From: Ligula intestinalis
Taxonomy: Eukaryota; Platyhelminthes; Cestoda; Diphyllobothriidea; Diphyllobothriidae
DNA length: 64,000 nucleotides
Direction of reading: 5' to 3'
NCBI GenBank assembly: GCA_036362985.1
Contig: JAYGXS010000008.1
Coordinates: forward strand, 19,815,281 to 19,879,280
This document shows, piece after piece, positions 11,479 to 23,146 of this stretch (positions are counted from its first letter, which is position 1; every line of letters begins with the position of its first letter). The notes beneath the pieces are model-generated. The model saw only the letters and a program-made list of their open reading frames with translations, did no database searches and was not told where the DNA came from. The position numbers were made by a program, and so were the translations under genes.

Positions 11479-13669
11479 CTGAGCCATTGGCTTACCGTTA
11501 TTTTGCATGCCACATTCTGTTGAATCTGTGACGGGCAACCAAAAATGCTGCCGACTTCCCCTTGCCTGAAGGTCACGCAACAACGCAGCGGCGTGTTCCG
11601 ACGAGCTGACCTGAAGAACCTTGACCGAATTTCCCGCGCGCACACACGCGCGCCCAAATAGGCGTGGCTGTCAAAGGGGCCACTTGAACATACCACCCCT
11701 CGGGCGATGCAGCAGAGGTCTCGATCGGGCAATGCAACATACCAATCACCCACAATTTGCACTTGCTCCACTATCACCTAAAGTCAGCTGCCATCACTCA
11801 CACACTGTCCTTCAGGCACGACTGGATGCAATCAACCGAAGCTCTGGCCACAGCTGCCTGGGACAGCAACTTGGGGTTTTGTGCACAATCAAGCCTTTAT
11901 TCTGGTGACTTTTGTCTGTTCCTACAACCCTGGATTTGGCTTGATAGTTATAGCGCTCCTAAGCACCACCAGTTCTTAGTAAGTACGAATTCGCCTTCAG
12001 AAACGTCTCTGCTGCTCGTTAATACTCTAGTCCGCAGCAGATATCCAAACCAGTTTCATAAGTGGACGATAGTGTTTGCACAATAGCGCTGAGTCTATCG
12101 CTCCTGTGAATATAATCGCTTAAGTCCTATTCCTTTAACACTAATAAATTAATCCACCTTATAAGTTAAAAGCAGGTTCACAGGAAGTTATTCAGACTAT
12201 GAATGTCTGATGCTGAGTTTGAAGGAGAACCCGAAACTTCGGCTCAGTATACTTCTTGTTCCATTGATAGTACCGTCTTTTCCTTACACATTGAAGGAAC
12301 ACTATGACAATAAATAAATGGTTCACTGGTACAGGGTAAGATGATTTGAGAGTTTTTATCCGCATGAGAGTCACTGCAACCCCATACCTTAGAACAGGGC
12401 CTAACGCCGATTTTCTAGACTAATTCTGCTATTAAAATATTGTCACGTTTTCCTTTAACTTGAAAGACACTTCTGGATGTCAAATAGCGCCACGCTTGCC
12501 CGCTGGATAGTCAGATTGTTGGCAATTTTTCTGCATTAACTTTTTCCACCTACTGCATTTTCTTATTGCTCTTATAGCATAGGATTCGCAAGATATCGTT
12601 CGTTAGTTCATGAGATGGCTATCATCCGTTTTATTGGTGATTGCCACGTGAAATGTGCCCGCAAATTGTAATCGGAGACTGCAGGGGCCTCTGTGCAAGG
12701 CGGATTTAAAACGATATGTCGGCGTCAGTTTCGTTCCTAGCTAGCAGTACAGGATAAAGTTCTTAAGAACCGACTGACCCTGGTCAATCCTGCTCTGTGT
12801 CCCAGAAAATGGAGGACTACTTTTCCTATTTATGAAGTCACATCTGCGGTTAAACTTACGTTAAACGGCAGCAACTATATATCGAGAATCACATACCAGA
12901 AGGTGTACCCTCTACAGGTATAGTAAGCAGACGTTACAGAAAGAAGATCCCGGTTACGCAACATCTACTACTGAATGGAAATTCACCCCCCTCAAGACAT
13001 GTAACCACCTTTATGCAACAATCTAGAGCAAGGCACGGGGGCAGAGAAGAGGACTTCAATCAGCACGGAGTATCTCATGATGAAGTATACCGCTCGCTTA
13101 CCGGAGCCAATTCACTTTCGCCAAATGATATCTCCAAATTAGTAATCACCAGCTATCCTATAACAAAGCTAGAACTGTGTGGTAACCAATTACGGTCAAT
13201 AGACTGACATTAACGAGCGCTACTGAACCGTACGGCAGTTAAACCAATGGCTACAGTTGGAAAGCATGTTGCTTTGCCGAAATCGGAGGGTCTGTGACCG
13301 ATATGAGGAGCATTCACCAAGAGAGTTGCAAGATCCGCTGCTGGTCGTTCAAATGAACCTCATACGTGCACGCGCAGAGCCTGGGAGAACTATGCAATTT
13401 AAGCGGGCGTAGGCAATGGCGTAAGCAATATCAGCCAGCTAAAGAATATGTCCTTAGAATGTCAGCTACATATTTTTCAACTCGGACAGCCTGGTAAGCC
13501 CAGTGTGTATTATGCGGAATGACTGACGGGCGGGCTGAGCGGCTCCGGTCACGCCAGTAACCTTCGCCCTCTCCCATCCCCGGCCTTTTTGCCTTTGTCT
13601 TGACACTGGACCTAGATAGGAGGATGAAACCGAGGGTACGTTAGGGGCTGCGAAATTATATCAAGCATA
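11479..13669. other. No recognisable feature
   Basis: Overlapping open frames of 60-123 codons at 11.4-12.1 kb and one at 13.0 kb show no motif. A short CG/CA alternating run lies near 11636-11652. Confidence 0.35.
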
Positions 13670-14645
13670 AAGCAAACAGGGGAATCTTAAAGACCCACTG
13701 ATGAGCCGGATCACTCGCAGCTGTGTCAATCAGTGACAGAATACCGGCGAAACACCTATTTGGGCCTTTTAGCTAGTACCTGGGTTGTTTTTATGTTATA
13801 TATATATATATATATATATATCCTGATCATCATCCCCCAAAGAAGGCGAAGAAGAAAACAAGGCGCTGTCGTGGACCACACTGTAATTGTGCTGACGTTT
13901 CTTTGGGGGATGATGATCAGGATAATTTATCTGGACCTCGTATCTTCACCTATGTTAATATATATATATATATATATACTACAGTCTGCCCGCTGGCAGG
14001 AGGTTAGATTGCGCAGTGGTTGACTCCTTTCAGCCTAAATTAACACCTTCAATTTCGGTGCATGCCTATAGAACTTATAATATACTGATACATACCGCGA
14101 ATAGGAATTAATTTCTGGGAATATTTAAAAGCTTAATTTTCAAAACTGGTATGTCCACCAGAAATTAGACAGGGAAAGCTGGGAACCAGTTGATAATTCG
14201 AGCCCTTAGCAGTTGTGTCAAGCATTGACAGAGTACCGGTGAAAAATGTATCTGGGCCTTTCAGCTAGTACATGGGCTGTTAGTATCGCCAGTTACAACA
14301 TCAGCATATGCTACTTTAGACTGCCCGTTAGTAGCAGGTGTAGATTACGCAGTGGTTGACAAGTTTCAACCCAACCATGCACTTACAATGTCGGTCTATG
14401 AATATAGAACTGAAAATATGCTGATTGATACCACGAACAGAAATCAATCTCTAAGGATATTAAAAATCTGAATTTCCAAAACCAGTACATCATCCAGAAA
14501 GTAAACGCGAAAAGCTGAGGATCCACCGATGAGCTGGACTGGTCGCAGTTGTGTCAAAAAGTGGCAAAATACTGGCAAAACATGCGTCTGGGCCTTTTAG
14601 CTACTACCTAGGCTGTAAGTATGGTAAGTTACAACGTCAAAGTTA
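13670..14645 (+). repeat. Tandem repeat of about 336 bp, nearly three units
   Basis: The anchor GCAG(C/T)TGTGTCAA recurs at about 13718, 14209 and 14545. Unit 2 to unit 3 is 336 bp; unit 1 to unit 2 is 491 bp because unit 1 carries an insertion (13797-13977). Shared blocks also include TTTGGGCCTTTTAGCTAGTA, GACTGCCCG and CGCAGTGGTTGAC. Units have diverged clearly, so the array is old. Confidence 0.7.
13797..13977. mobile_element. TA-flanked foldback insertion with hammerhead-like half
   Basis: (TA)n runs on both sides enclose a perfect 24-bp inverted repeat (13821-13844 and 13899-13922, core CATCATCCCCCAAAGAA). On the minus strand GAAACGTCAG follows the right arm, the 3' half of a hammerhead core, and the rest (GTGGACCACA..) matches the T4 element at 18.96-19.06 kb. 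It interrupts repeat unit 1, so it arrived after the array formed. Confidence 0.5.
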
Positions 14646-15499
14646 ACTCTCGCTATAATTCAGCGCAAGCCACCATCGTTGTGCTGTATAAACCAGCAGT
14701 CGAACTGTCATAAATGCAAAAGAAACGAACGCAAATAGCGTAGATGGCCATGCGAAAATGTTGTTTAATTAACGTACTGTTTTCAGATGTCTGCTTTGGT
14801 AGCACAGTAACCTTCTGGGTGGATAGGATCGGATTGCTTGGGTTGGTTATTCTCGTTTCTCATTTCTGCAAATGTCCGTGGCGACAATGACTTCCGGCCT
14901 TTCCTGGACTTTGGCTGAACAGTTGGGAAGATCCCTTTGCGTGCACATTGTGATCCAACTACGCAATTTTTTCCCATTTTTTACCTCCCCTTTAACCACA
15001 AACAATGGGACACGCAATAACGTCCCAGTAATTCCAATTCAGTGCATCACATACGCATAAGGCCTGCAGCACTCAGACTTTTCCCCTTGTTATAGGTTCC
15101 TTGCGTAAGTTCGGCCTTGTTAACTTTTATCACGAAAATAAATAGCCCTTACGCGAGAGCCGACAGAGTTTGCGTTGGTGGACAAAGCGTCGACAGAGCC
15201 CCCACCGCCCCCGCATATACAAGAATTGCTACTGACAGAGAAGAGAGAAACTGGAATAGCTGTATATAGCTTGTATTTTCTCGCTAAATTATGATTGAGG
15301 GTTTCGTCTTTGACGGTCAAAATTTCCCTGCTGGGCTCTTAGTCCAGCACTCAAAGGCGTCACGCAAACTGACAGGTGCCTTTTGGCGTTCCGGGCCAAA
15401 TGGTGCACGCTACTCCCAAGAATACCTACTGAGTGTCGTCAAGCGTCCGTGCGCAAAACTGGCTGCACTTCACTAAAAAAATTTTATCACTTCTAACGT
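14646..15499. other. No recognisable feature
   Basis: Small open frames only; nothing supported. Confidence 0.35.
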
Positions 15500-15640
15500 G
15501 TTAGTCATCATCAGTCAGGCGTATGCAACCCCAGGTGATGCGCCATCCGAGGCTCGAACCCACGAACTGTTGACTAGAAGTCCGACGCCCTAACTACCGA
15601 GCAACGGGTTCATTGTCTTGTCGGTTAAGGTCCAAAATAT
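15500..15640 (-). repeat. tRNA-derived SINE
   Basis: On the minus strand: A-box-like TTGCTCGGTAGTTAGGGCG, anticodon-like GACTTCTAGTC, B box GGGTTCGAGCCTCGG, then the body ending GACTGATGATGACTAA. The tRNA-like part is well kept, but the long tail marks it as a SINE rather than a tRNA gene. Confidence 0.65.
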
Positions 15641-15719
15641 CGACATTGGCGGAACGAGATAAGTGAGTTCCATAATCGATCAGTGTGCGTAAATCCACCA
15701 ATAACGATATTCCCGACCT

Positions 15720-16235
15720 AAAACCAGTAAGACATCGAGTCTGTTGTAACCTACTGTGTTCCTGTTTTTAACACCGGTTATGCTTCCCCAGTACTTGTTA
15801 GGAGGAGAAGGCAGAATAGGATAGCAGCTAGTACTTTACTGTCACTTGCATAAGTATATCAACTCTGGTCCGTGTGTCCAACAGCTTGCCTTCTGTGGTC
15901 GGTCTCGCTTCGGCGGCAGTCTCAGGTCGTCGGCAGCGTGTCCCACAGCAAAGTTCTCGTTCTGCTCGCAGCCTCGTTCTTTAAGGGGCAGTCGTTGTTG
16001 CTCCCCATTGGCTCTTAAAGTGGCCATACGCACACTCGTTAATTTGTGCCATGCAGATTGACCTCACTGATAACAGCAACCCAGCTCCTGGGGCAGTCTG
16101 ACTTCGCATGCCTTCTTTGTCCTGGCCTAATGTCCGCACGTTGAAGGTCACCTGACTTGGCCCGTTCTCTATGCGCCGGAATATCCTGTTCTGACATGAC
16201 CTCGAACTGTCTGTCTGTCTTAGTGACGTGCTCAG
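15720..16235 (-). mobile_element. LTR-like repeat with adjoining leader, copy 1
   Basis: The reverse complement aligns over about 500 bp with 33206-33745. Shared blocks: AGGATGAC(T/C)GA at one end, ACGGGCCAAGTCA, TCTGCTCGCAGCCTCG, AAGGGGCAGT, TAGTACTTTACTGTCA, and ACCGGTGTT..ACAGGAACACA beyond the likely LTR end. TTTAAGGGG/TTTAAAGTGG near the middle could be core promoter. No coding region is attached, so it resembles a solo LTR plus leader of a Ty3/gypsy-like element; the class is inferred. Confidence 0.5.
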
Positions 16236-16238
16236 TCA

Positions 16239-16430
16239 TCCTAACAGAGTCCGTGGATCAGAGAGCGTTAGAATTCTTACCAATAGTTCTTGGATTCTAG
16301 CCCCGGTTGGTACACGATCCGAGACTGGTTATAGCTGGCCAATGATGGCTAAGAAGCCAGAATCGACCATTCCAGTCACTCCTGTCTTCTTTGGCAATAT
16401 CAGTCTAACTAGAGGGTTCTTGTCTCATAA
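16239..16430 (+). repeat. tRNA-derived SINE
   Basis: Body and 3' signature are clear (GATGGCTAAGAAGCCAGAA, CCATTCCAGTCACTCCTGTC, TTTGGCAATAT). The tRNA-like head is degraded. It abuts the outer edge of the LTR-like copy at 16235. Confidence 0.55.
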
Positions 16431-17129
16431 ATTTCGCTACTGGTGTGGCTCTATGCTACTTATTGTTTGCACATCAGCCCGGTCACAGTGGTTGATGCAA
16501 ACCCATTCCTTTATTCATTATTCACTCACGAATAGGTAGGCAATTTTTATTCCGACTTTCCTAATGGTGTGCACATTTGCGCTAAACACTCTCCGTATAA
16601 TTATCTGGCGTCTCACAAGAACGAGAGGGCAGTATCTGAAGCAAGCAACTACGACTTTATTCACAGTTTTCTAATTTTTATGAAGGAGACAGCAATTCGA
16701 GCCTCTGATATGCTAATAAGCAAAACCTCCTTTTTTCGAATTTTCTTCCTTGATATATGATTGGCTGCGCTCCTTTCAGCTCCTTGTTAAGACGGCCATC
16801 CACTCACTCGCCGGGTGGGTCATTCCTCCGCTCTCATAATTGCGAAGGTACAGGTGCTTGCAGAGTATGCGGTAGGTCGTCATTTGACCAAGGTCTGCAG
16901 CTGTTCTGATGACTATGTAAGTAGGCCACACGCGTTCGCGGCTTTGTGCAACCATGTAGATTGCTGTACCCAAAGCCTTCTGTTTAAGGCGTTTCTCAGC
17001 CGAAAAATTTCTTTCTGAGAAGAAGCAAATGTGATTGCTGTGACAAGAATAAGTTCTTCTGCTCCAATGGATATCCAACCAGCTTTATTAAAAATTGCCC
17101 CAGAAGTTAGAGACAAGCGCAAAACCTCC
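16431..17129. other. No recognisable feature
   Basis: Open frames here have no recognisable motif. Confidence 0.35.
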
Positions 17130-17700
17130 CTCTCAATGGAGATATACTACCGCAGGAATTTTTAAGTCCTACCTTAAATTCAATGAGTTTCCAAAACCAC
17201 CGCTCGAAAAATAAATCGTTTTGGCATCTCCATTACCCACAAGCTTGAATCCTCCTTACGCGACACCCTACGGCGAGTAAATGATCTCCTCCCCGTAGAA
17301 CATATAAGTAACTTTGTTTACCGCATACCCAGCGCTAACTGTCCTTATGTTTGTCTTGGTCACATGGGTTGTGTTCGCGGGAATCGCCTCAACTAACATA
17401 AGTTAGCAGTTCACCGACGAGACTCTTTATTGCTCGTATTTATGCTCTCCTTTGAGTGTGACCACCACTTCAATGCGGATGGCACCGAGGTGATCGTCAT
17501 GGCCCACATGAGATAAGCGAGAGACTGCCGCGAAGCATTGCACTCGAGCCCGAGCAGTATTAACATACACATCGAGCTCGATTTACACTACAATGGTTTG
17601 CGTGCACGGCTCACTGATTCACAGCCACACCAGTCTTGTAGCAGTATTCGGTCGAGCGGAAATGCTCAGATGCAGCATCCCTCGACACCTGAATCCTGTC
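17130..17700 (+). mobile_element. PLE fragment with GIY-YIG domain, third family
   Basis: Plus-strand translation reads LRDTLRRVNDLLPVEHISNF then VYRIPSANCPYVCLGHMGC, the linker and start of a GIY-YIG domain of the CxxC(P)xxYxG type. It continues with HKLAVHRRDSLLLVFMLSFE and, in the frame at 17538, HSSPSSINIHIELDLHYNGL, the usual PLE C-terminus (SSSINRHI). The YIG Tyr/Ile/Gly and the catalytic Arg are changed and at least one stop intervenes, so it is inactive. Confidence 0.6.
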
Positions 17701-18559
17701 TTACTTTCAACACCCCTCCCTCCACCGTCCAACACCCTCCAGGACATGTTTATCTATCTACCTGCCTCCTCCCACCAAACACTCTAGTGCGACCATTCCA
17801 TTCCCCACTTTTGATTTCGCCTGAAGACGGACTGGTGTTACTTGCTTTAAAACTTACGACGATTACAACTCGATTTTCATAAGACATTCCTTTCTTTTAC
17901 TTTCATTACCACGGAATGCAAATCATTTCACTTAGTTTTCTGCCCACGAAAGTTTACTTCTTCTGAATAATTCATTTTGTGTGGTGACAATTGTTTCAGA
18001 TGACGAATGGATGACGCTGGGGGATTTCTATAAGTACACACTTGATGGGACTGGACTCATTTGAAATTTTATGGGAAATGTTTACAAGGATGCGCCTTTT
18101 CATCTATTGAATCACCTTTAAGTGAAAAGTACTCGGCCCAAACCCGTAACCTGGTAAGTTTTTAATCAAGCCAGGCTTTTTAGCTGCCAGATAGCCTTGC
18201 GTAAACCTGAGAATTTTCCTTCGAATTGCCATCGGGTGCAGTTTGAACAGCTGCAGGAACCAAACGTTACGTCTAATAGAAAGATTCTTGGTAAATACTA
18301 TGTTTCCGTTCTAGATAAGTATCTACATATGTACTCTGTAGATATTTTCATGTAGCTTGTTTTGCAATAGTTCGAGGAATCCTTTGCGTTTTAAAGACTT
18401 TTTCGGTTATCTGATCTTATGGTCGTACTTGTAACCTTTCCGTACCCCAGTTGGCTTGTTTTCTGTCGTTTTTGAACGATGTGAAATAGTGAATAACTAG
18501 ATCTGCGTGGCCTGCAGGAGTTCCGGTTATAGTATTATGCATTGAGTAGAGTATTATGC
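17701..18559. other. No recognisable feature
   Basis: Nothing supported. Confidence 0.35.
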
Positions 18560-18585
18560 GATGACTGTAACAAGACTTTAATGCA

Positions 18586-18621
18586 CCTGTCGTTTCGAAG
18601 TCCGTCGTGGATACTTCTTCA
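18586..18621 (-). ncRNA. Hammerhead-ribozyme-like core (family T5)
   Basis: Minus strand: CTGAAGA box, stem-loop from TATCC / GGACTT around ACGAC, then GAAAC and GACAGG. The first box has A for T and the cleavage triplet would be GAC rather than GTC, so activity is doubtful. No partner core nearby. Confidence 0.4.
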
Positions 18622-18751
18622 GAAATATTAGCACAAAACAGTAGCAGCAATGGGTTCCTGCTACTTATTATATATCATCTGGATGTAACTATCTATCAAG
18701 TTCATCATCTACCACGGCCTTGTTGCTTTGTCGGTTGTGATCGTGAATATA

Positions 18752-18934
18752 ATGGAACTGGGGTGTTCATCCGATCTATCTGATAAGGGTATATACTTGT
18801 CCCGGAAGTGCCTTGAGGCTCGTTCTTGAGGTCGCTAGGCAACAGCCTGATATCTCTCAGGTACAAGTCTTAAGGCACTTCTGGGACAAGTGTATGCCCT
18901 AACCAGATAGATTGGATGAACACCCCAGTTCCAT
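18752..18934. mobile_element. Hairpin MITE with TA target-site duplication
   Basis: Two 63-bp arms (18752-18814 and 18872-18934) are inverted repeats with only about six mismatches, separated by a 57-nt loop. The arms start ATGGAACTGGGGTGTTCATC. TA flanks both ends (18750-18751 and 18935-18936), as in Tc1/mariner-type MITEs. No coding capacity. If transcribed it would fold into a long hairpin. Confidence 0.7.
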
Positions 18935-19022
18935 TATCTATATGTAAATATTCATCGCGTTCATCATCTCCCGAAGAAGACGAAAAACAAAGGGCAAGTT
19001 CGTGGACCGGATTGGGTTTGTA

Positions 19023-19058
19023 CTGACGTTTCAGAAGCCTTTTCACTTCCATCATCAG
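19023..19058 (-). ncRNA. Hammerhead-ribozyme-like core (family T4)
   Basis: Minus strand: perfect CTGATGA, stem-loop with GAAG / CTTC arms, perfect GAAAC followed by GTCAG. One of the best-preserved cores in the window. The flank (CCGGTCCACGAAC) matches the insertion at 13.8-13.9 kb. Confidence 0.6.
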
Positions 19059-19159
19059 AATATTGTGGTCGCTTCGCCTGATGGTCATGAGCACATACCT
19101 ATGTATAAATCATATATGCAGAATAACACTATCGACAAAGAACATGCAGACAGGAGTGG

Positions 19160-19300
19160 CCAAGTCCGGAATATTAGCCATCATCAGTCAGCCATATCCA
19201 ACCCCAGATGTTGCGCTGCCCAAGACTAGAACCCGCGAACTGTTAGTAAGTGGTCCACCGTTCTGATCACTTCACCTTACTGACTTATCTGTTAGAATAA
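19160..19300 (-). repeat. tRNA-derived SINE, degraded
   Basis: Minus strand: GCGGGTTCTAGTCTTGGG as B box, GGGGTTGGATATGGCTGACT body, GATGGCTAAT tail. Confidence 0.55.
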
Positions 19301-19604
19301 AACAGCGAAAAGCTAAAACTTAAGTCAACTTCTTAATTCAACTTTGTAAAGTTCAAGCATTACTGTACTCACAGCAAAGCGAGCGGTGAAAGCCGGTTTC
19401 TTTTAAAGAAACGTAATGGAAGGACACTCACTAAATTATTATTAAATTCCGGCTTTTCTAAGTAATTTAATCCGTATTTAGATCTACCACACTGCCGAAT
19501 GCCATTGGCCAAGTGTAATCGTTCAGGCCTAGTACAATCCAGAAACTGAGGTAAGCCTTGTTCGCCAAAAAAATGCATTTGGAGGTTTAAGCCCTGTCTA
19601 TGTA

Positions 19605-20095
19605 TAATAGAACTTGTGAAGAAGACGACTCGATCACTGGGACAATACTTTTATTCGCCTGAAGTTTCGACATCCGTCGCGGATTCACCATCATAGACAT
19701 AAGCAGAAAACGGTAGCAGAAACGGATATTTGAGTCATGGTTCACGGGCCCCCAAGCCATAAACAAGTGCAACGATTGGCCCAATCCATATTCGGTGCTG
19801 CGAATAAATTTGGCCAAAGCAAGTCGCTACTTCGGAAATGGACAGGCCACCGAGTCATCCTACGCTTACACGAGATGTTCAGATAGCCGAGCAATCATCA
19901 CGTCCGGATCCACCACGCGTGGTGAAAGTTCAACAGATCAGAGCCTGCATGCCGTCCAACAAACTCTCCACGCGCAAGAAGGCAATTAACGTTAACTGTC
20001 ACTGTGTGTTTGCAGTAATGGCTTATCATATAAATACTACAAACTTCTGTGCGCTTATTGACCGTTTCTACTACCGTTTTCTGCTATTTAAACTT
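19605..20095 (+). mobile_element. PLE-derived element with inverted ends, copy B
   Basis: Left end (19615-19695) is the T1 terminal sequence on the minus strand, with a hammerhead-like core. It is joined directly to the PLE coding tail: SWFTGPQAINKCNDWPNPYS continues, after frame adjustment, into the open frame 19795-19989. The GIY-YIG domain itself is absent. The inner part of the right inverted end is visible at about 20063-20086 (TTCTACTACCGTTTTCTGCT), but its ribozyme part is lost. Confidence 0.6.
19658..19695 (-). ncRNA. Hammerhead-ribozyme-like core (family T1, copy B)
   Basis: Minus strand: ATGATGG at the CTGATGA position, stem ATCCG / CGGAT with loop CGA, then GAAAC and TTCAGG. Two core positions deviate. 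Confidence 0.45.
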
Positions 20096-20774
20096 GTAAT
20101 GATCAAATGAATATTTCATCGGAATTATTTAGCTGAATAGGACTGAATACCCAGCTTGCCTTTCGATGGACTATGATCGGGATGTCGTACGGCGTGAGCA
20201 CTAAGACTCAGATGGACTGTGACCGCTATGACATGGTTGCGTTGTTTTGTGATCGTAAATGACACCTACGCAGTGACACTTTCGTAAGTGACATCTGCCC
20301 ACCTTTGCCCTAAGCAAGTAGTAATGGGCTTTCCCTCCTCATAGCTGGATAAACCATGAGTTACAACATCTTGAGGGTTCAAGTTACAAAAAAATTATTT
20401 GATTATGAGACAAACTTGCGTGAGTTAAGGTTCCGGGGCTCCTTAGATGAACAGTGACGTGTGTGAGTTGCGTTAACTAAATATATCTCAGCCATTGTTA
20501 GTAGTTTGAGGGTGATGTGGGGTTGGCACCAAATTAATTACAGTAAATTCACCTGCTTCTGATTAGACGGGCATTTAAAACGAGCGGCTGAATGGCAGAC
20601 GTTCATCCTCAAATCCAGAAACCAGAAAAAAATATCGTTGTATCAAGCATAAATTAAACAAGGCACTAGTAGATAGTATGTTAAACGCTTGAGCGCTAGT
20701 ACGCAGTCTACTGACGTTTGCTGATGAACGTGTACTGATCGCTAACTGAACACTCATGACCTGCCCCTGCGTCG
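20096..20774. other. No recognisable feature
   Basis: Nothing supported. Confidence 0.35.
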
Positions 20775-20845
20775 GGGTTCATTCTCGAGCCCCACCAACA
20801 GCCGCACGGTGGCTAGTAGTCTAGGCAGGTAGCATTGCGATCGGT
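20775..20845 (-). repeat. SINE 3' end fragment
   Basis: Minus strand carries GCAATGCTACCTGCCTAGAC followed by TACTAGCC, the 3' tail seen at 2838-2863. Only the tail remains, back to back with the next SINE. Confidence 0.45.
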
Positions 20846-21060
20846 AAAAGTTAATCAACAAGTGTCAAAATCGCCCAATGTAAACAAGCAGGACAAACAA
20901 ACCGTGGCTCAATAGTTACAGAATTGGGCTTGTGATCGAAAGGTCGCAGTTTCGAGCCTCAGGTGGAGAACCACTTGGGGTTGGGTATGACAGGCTCAGC
21001 ATGGCTAATGAGCCAGAAACGACCATGTCAGTCTTCCTTGACTTTTTGACAATCTTGTCT
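20846..21060 (+). repeat. tRNA-derived SINE
   Basis: Head GTTAATCAACAAGTGTCAAA, A box CCGTGGCTCAATAGTTA, B box CAGTTTCGAGCCTCAGGTGG, body TTGGGTATGACAGGCTCAGC, GATGGCTAATGAGCCAGAAA type block, tail CCATGTCAGTCTTCCTTGAC. Nearly full length. Confidence 0.7.
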
Positions 21061-22984
21061 ATTGAATTTATTCTGATAAGGTCTGGTTGGCTGGGAGGCA
21101 GTCAGGAAACTGTAGATTCGCCGTTTTTATGTTGTCCTCATGGTTAGTGTGTAGGGGTCTAAGGAAGGCTTGAACTCGGGCCACTACGATCATCAGGTCG
21201 AATCTCAGATTGGAGGTAAACGGCTAGAGTCACCAGAACTCTCAAACGCTGTCTCAGGTGACAGCGGCCACTGGCGATGCCAGGGCTAGTGTTAACTGCG
21301 CCCAGCCAGAACAGAGAGTCGAATGTGTATTGTGTGGGGTGATGACAATTGCTTTTACATGACTGTGAAGCGAGTTCAAATGATTTGTTATCGTTATGTT
21401 GCAACTGCCCGAGCTGTCCCCTGCTGTGTTAGCAAGAGGTGACGCGTTGTGTGGCTCTTTGGAAGGCGTGCTCATTTGGACGCGGGTGGGTGCCTGTGTG
21501 AGTTAATATCGGTCAAGTGGTCTCCAGGTGAGAGAGTGGAATTGCCGCCTGTGAAGACACATGACGGTGACGCAGCGGGCATTGGGAGAGGGGAAACAGT
21601 ATTAATGGCCATCCGCCACAAGTGCACAAAAGTCTCTTTTGGCGGGGCTTATCTCGTGTGTGGCGCGTGTAACCAAATTGGTTTACTTGGTCAGCCAGCT
21701 CAGCCTAGGCCACCATGACTTTTTTTGATATTTTCTTGCCATCGGCGCTGGGTGAGTGAGGTAACTAAGAGTAATTTAGCTACAGTGCAAGTCCGACCCA
21801 CTAAAAACTAATTCAAGCGTAGGTCGCAGATGCTGCGCTCACTCTGTGGGGTAAGAAGTAGACGTCATAATCACCTTTGTCAGTCAAATGGTCGTATCCA
21901 ATTATCGGTTTTATTCGATAAAATTTTTTGCGGGACTATGACTGGTTGCAAAGTTAATAAATAATGCTAAAAAAATTACTCGCACAGTTTCCCTTTCATT
22001 CTTTTTGTTGTTTCGGATGCTCGGATTGGTTTATTTTCTAATACTTCTCAGCGCAGAGGCGAGAGGTGGCAAGTCAGGTGTAACTGTCGACACCAAGGCC
22101 ACTAACGCCTGCTTATTTCGTTCTCGCCTTTCTGTTAAGGTGAACAGAAAAGAACGGCCTGCACTGGAGCGACTCTGTGTTGATATGCAGTTGCGCTTTG
22201 ACGTCTGAAGGTCACTGAAGGTTAAAGAAAGTGCGAGAGTAGCACCACCTTTTTTTGCAAATCCGCTGCTTAAAGTTCACACCTTTGCACCTATACACAG
22301 CATCTTGAGGCTGCAAGTTATGGATAAGTCAGCAGAAGTGCAAAAACACCGATTCCCAGACCTAACGGCACGGCAAGAATTTTAATGAGGAAAAGCAGAT
22401 ATATGCTGAGTATCGTGATGTTCGCCCCTCCCCTCCGAGAGTTTCGTTTGGAAATCATTTTCTCGTTTTAGGTCACCATCTTTGCGTAATGATCACTGCA
22501 ATGTTGGTTCGACCATCTAAAGTCGGCTAGATTGGTGCGGTGAAGTAAGAATTAAGACAAATGAAGGTTAGCGTGGGCACAGTACCTGATAAAGATAAAT
22601 AGTCCGTTTGATGGAGAAATTCTTCGGGATGCTCCAAAAAATTACATTTATCGGGATGCCTATTTTCAAATTCATAAATAGTCCGTATCCACAGATCACA
22701 CAAATGACCAGATCCCCACTAACCAGGTAACAGGCTTCATACAGTATGTCTATCGCAGGGGTTAAGCAAGTTAAACCCTGGTAATTGCGATTTCCAGACC
22801 ATGGTTACTGGGTAGAGGAAAAGTCTGTGGAGGCCAGAATAGAAGGAATAGTTTATTGTCTAAACATAGGAACGAAGAATAGATGGAAAGAAGTTGGAAT
22901 TTGGAGCACGCGTCATTCCGCTGGAGTGTCGTGGTCCTAAGTTATGCCTGGTGGCCAAGGCTGGGGAAAAGGGGATATGGTCGA
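21061..22984. other. No recognisable feature
   Basis: Open frames up to 89 codons (21449-21718) lack motifs; nothing supported. Confidence 0.35.
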
Positions 22985-23026
22985 GGTAGAAGACGTATCG
23001 AACATCAGATCGATTTATTTATTGTT

Positions 23027-23062
23027 CTGAGTTTTCGAACTCTTACAGGAGTCCATCTTCAG
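23027..23062 (-). ncRNA. Hammerhead-like core (family T3, left arm)
   Basis: Minus strand: CTGAAGA, then a stem with GGACTC / GAGTTC arms, then GAAAA and CTCAG. It deviates at the first box and near the cleavage triplet. Confidence 0.4.
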
Positions 23063-23110
23063 AGATGAGAAGTAGCCATCAAAAAGGGGGTAATTAAGAT
23101 TAATTAATCT

Positions 23111-23146
23111 CTGAAGATGGACTCCTTTAAGCGTTCGAAAGCTCAG
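23111..23146 (+). ncRNA. Hammerhead-like core (family T3, right arm)
   Basis: Plus strand mirror of 23027-23062: CTGAAGA, stem-loop, GAAAGCTCAG. Confidence 0.4.

Noticed and set aside
11406..12086. Cluster of overlapping open frames of 60-123 codons on both strands
   Set aside because: No motif in any frame; overlapping frames on both strands fit chance in a locally GC-richer patch.
15500..15640. Possible tRNA gene (good A and B boxes)
   Set aside because: The region downstream matches the SINE body, and the cloverleaf is imperfect.
15842..16061. Two complementary 63-71 codon frames
   Set aside because: They lie inside the LTR-like repeat and are mirror images of each other.
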